From Galactobacter sp. (GTDB taxonomy: Bacteria > Actinomycetota > Actinomycetes > Actinomycetales > Micrococcaceae): a stretch of DNA of 7,861 nucleotides. The stretch covers positions 1-7,861 of the forward strand of contig NZ_JALAGT010000164.1 in NCBI RefSeq assembly GCF_022712295.1. The letters run 5' to 3'. This document shows, piece after piece, positions 6,115 to 7,861 of the stretch; positions within the stretch are counted from its first letter, which is position 1, and every line of letters starts with the position of its first letter. The translations under genes were made by a program, and so were the position numbers. Under the pieces are notes generated by a model. That model did no database searches. It worked only from the letters and a program-made list of their open reading frames with translations, and had not been told where the DNA came from.

Positions 6115-7856
6115 GTTTGCCCTTCCTTCGTTTCCTGTTCCGGCGGCGTGGCGCCTGTCCGCGCCGTGCCCGACGGCGAGGTCTCCTCCTGCCGCGGCAG
6201 TGGCACCTCCACGGTGAAGACCGTTCCGGAGTCCGTTGCTGCGGCCACGGTACCGCCGAGCCTGGCGCACACGCTCGCGACGATGGGCAGACCTTGCCCA
6301 CGGCCCACGGCGTCGGCGGGTTTGGTGGAGAAGCCGGGGGCAAAGATCTTCTCCTCGAGACCCTGAGCGATTCCGGGTCCTCCATCGGACACGGACGCGA
6401 TCAGCCATGGGCGGTCCTGGTCGGCGTCATCGGCCGGCTCCTCGACGCTCACCTCCACCCTGACCCATCGACCCTCTGTCTGCTCGGCGTCCTGTGCGGC
6501 ATCGATGGCGTTGTCCACGAGGTTGCCGAAGATGGCCACCACGTCCTCGGGCGGAAGCCCGGTTCCGCGCTCGAGCCGAACATCGGTCTCCAGATCGATG
6601 CCACGTTCCGCCGCCTCCGAGACCTTGCCGTGCAGCAGTGCCGTGAGGACGACGTCGCCGTCCACACCGTCCTGGTCCGGGGAGCCGGCGGGGAAGCCGA
6701 CGGAACTGCGCAGCATCGCGTGGGCTTCCGTCACGTGCCCGATCTCCATGAGGCTCAGCAGCGTGTGCAGTCGGTTCGAATGGTCGTGGTTCTGTGCGCG
6801 CAGGGCCGTGGTCAGGGAGCGGGTGGTGGCCAGTTCTCCCGAGAGTCGCTGCACCGCAGTGTGATCGTGGACCGTCATGACCCAGCCTCGGGAACTACCG
6901 GTGGAGAGCGGCCTGCGCAGCGGTTGCTGTCGCACCACCACCACCCGGCCGTCGATGGTGTGGGCCTGATCCTCCACGGATTCTCCGTCCTGGATCAGAC
7001 GGCCCAAGGGTCCGGACAGTCCCAGTTCGGACGGCGCGATGCCGTCAGGGTGGACCCCGTCGGGCGCACGGTCCTGATCGGTGCTGAGCTTGAGCAGCGC
7101 GTCCGCTGCACGATTGTGGAAGACGATGAGGCCGTCTGCGTTGGTGATGATGATGCCTTCGTCCACGGTGACCAAGGCGGCATCTGCAGCGGCGAAGCGT
7201 TGTGACATCTGTTCCGGACCGAGTCCTTGGGTGACCCGCCGCAGATAGCGGGCTTCCCACCATGTCACGACGGCCAACAGTGCAGCGATGCCGAGGACCA
7301 CAGCCAGGGTCAGGGGAACGGTGGAGGCGGCCACCAGCTGAAGCGCACCGACGGTTCGACCCACCGTGAGGGCACCGACCACCTCGCCGTCGGCGTCCCT
7401 GACCGGGACCACGGCCCGTACGGACAGTCCGGCCGTGGCCGTGGACGAGGTCTCGGTGAAGCCCTTGCCCTGCTTCAGCGCCGGCGCCAGCCTCCCCGAA
7501 TACTTCGTGCCCACATAGCCTGGGCGGTGATAGGTCAGGCGCACGCCATCGGTATCGAGGAAGGTGGCGAAGTCCGTTCCGGTGTCCGCCATGACCCGTC
7601 GGCTGACCACGCTCAACCCCTTGGTGCGGGTTTCCGGGTCGGCTTCGGCATACGCGCGGCGCACTTCCGGTTCGTCCGCGGCCAGCGTGCCGATGGACTT
7701 GAGCGAATCACCCTCGCTACGGAACACCGTGGAGCGGGTCTGCAGGTAGGAGCCGCCGATCGCCACGATCGCCGCGATCACCAGCACGATCCACTGCGCC
7801 AACAGGACACGCCTGGCCAGGGACCACGTGCGGGGACGACGAGCGGAGGTGCGCAT
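6111..7856 (-). CDS. CitA/DcuS-type sensor histidine kinase
   Basis: This 581-residue membrane sensor responds to an extracellular carboxylate and phosphorylates the regulator encoded next. Layout: basic N-terminus, membrane segment 1 (about 17-38), an extracytoplasmic PAS-like (sCache) domain (about 39-175) with DGVRLTYHRPGYVG (103-116) and SVRAVVPV (145-152), membrane segment 2 (about 178-199), a cytoplasmic PAS domain (about 220-335), and a Spo0B-type dimerisation helix LRAQNHDHSNRLHTLLSLMEIG with phospho-accepting H357. The ATPase domain has N-box NLVDNAIDA (N445-A453), G1 DGGPGI (491-496), F-box GFSTK (508-512) and G2 GRGQGL (518-523). A polar tail of about 28 residues follows. All catalytic boxes are intact. 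R106 and R147 match ligand arginines of CitA/DcuS relatives, but the usual histidine three residues after R106 is Y109. The ATG at 7856 gives a sensible start, but only five bases lie beyond it, so an upstream start and the ribosome site cannot be checked. Confidence 0.94.
   Translation of the reverse strand: MRTSARRPRTWSLARRVLLAQWIVLVIAAIVAIGGSYLQTRSTVFRSEGDSLKSIGTLAADEPEVRRAYAEADPETRTKGLSVVSRRVMADTGTDFATFLDTDGVRLTYHRPGYVGTKYSGRLAPALKQGKGFTETSSTATAGLSVRAVVPVRDADGEVVGALTVGRTVGALQLVAASTVPLTLAVVLGIAALLAVVTWWEARYLRRVTQGLGPEQMSQRFAAADAALVTVDEGIIITNADGLIVFHNRAADALLKLSTDQDRAPDGVHPDGIAPSELGLSGPLGRLIQDGESVEDQAHTIDGRVVVVRQQPLRRPLSTGSSRGWVMTVHDHTAVQRLSGELATTRSLTTALRAQNHDHSNRLHTLLSLMEIGHVTEAHAMLRSSVGFPAGSPDQDGVDGDVVLTALLHGKVSEAAERGIDLETDVRLERGTGLPPEDVVAIFGNLVDNAIDAAQDAEQTEGRWVRVEVSVEEPADDADQDRPWLIASVSDGGPGIAQGLEEKIFAPGFSTKPADAVGRGQGLPIVASVCARLGGTVAAATDSGTVFTVEVPLPRQEETSPSGTARTGATPPEQETKEGQT
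6120..6129 (-). promoter_or_regulatory. response-regulator ribosome binding site inside the kinase 3' end
   Basis: The minus strand reads GAAGGAAGGG, 5 bases before the ATG at 6114. Embedded in the last kinase codons, it supports coupled translation across the ATGA overlap and fixes the response-regulator start. Confidence 0.7.
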
Positions 7857-7861
7857 GCAGC

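Noticed and set aside
6117..7205. A 362-codon plus-strand frame opposite the sensor kinase.
   Set aside because: It is a shadow of the kinase gene, whose H, N, G1, F and G2 boxes are intact on the other strand.

Overview
The window is a stretch of high-GC actinobacterial chromosome. The evidence is strong G/C at third codon positions, GTG starts, 1- and 4-base gene overlaps, and protein sequences closest in style to Micrococcales (Arthrobacter/Kocuria/Micrococcus-like). The genus is an inference I cannot verify from the sequence alone. There are six protein genes and little empty space. I see no RNA gene, mobile element, CRISPR array or phage gene.

Left and centre (1-5333) is a propionate catabolism locus, the 2-methylcitrate cycle, arranged divergently. 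On the minus strand, reading right to left, are a GntR/FCD-family regulator (3159-2497), prpD for 2-methylcitrate dehydratase (2413-905) and prpB for 2-methylisocitrate lyase (905 to beyond base 1). The prpB gene lacks only its extreme 3' end. The synthase prpC is not in the window and probably lies just beyond the left edge. On the plus strand is prpE for propionyl-CoA synthetase (3426-5333). PrpE activates propionate to propionyl-CoA, the missing synthase condenses it with oxaloacetate, PrpD dehydrates 2-methylcitrate, and PrpB splits 2-methylisocitrate into pyruvate and succinate.

The 266-bp divergent control region (3160-3425) is the most informative non-coding part. Two copies of the core TGTATACA, typical of FCD-type GntR operators, lie about 108 bp apart, one facing each transcription unit. 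The copy next to the regulator coincides with the -10 of a good promoter-like pair (GTGACA, 17 bp, TATACA). Its predicted transcription start falls on or within about 2 bases of the regulator's GTG codon, which suggests autoregulation and a leaderless or nearly leaderless mRNA. A perfect 9-bp inverted repeat fills the promoter spacer, and three CCATGG boxes lie ahead of prpE.

Right (5334-7861): a strong 14-bp-stem hairpin separates prpE from a convergent two-gene unit on the minus strand. This unit is a CitA/DcuS-type membrane sensor histidine kinase (start at or near 7856) followed by a 4-base-overlapping CitB/DcuR-type response regulator (6114-5407). Such pairs sense citrate or C4-dicarboxylates and usually control a transporter, which is not visible here. 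A link to the propionate genes is plausible, since the cycle yields succinate, but the window does not show one.

Overall this is a recognisable metabolic locus, and I do not see evidence for a wholly undescribed system. The points most worth a second look are the operator/leaderless promoter architecture, the swapped metal-ligand pattern in the regulator's FCD domain, and the altered ligand-pocket residue in the sensor kinase.
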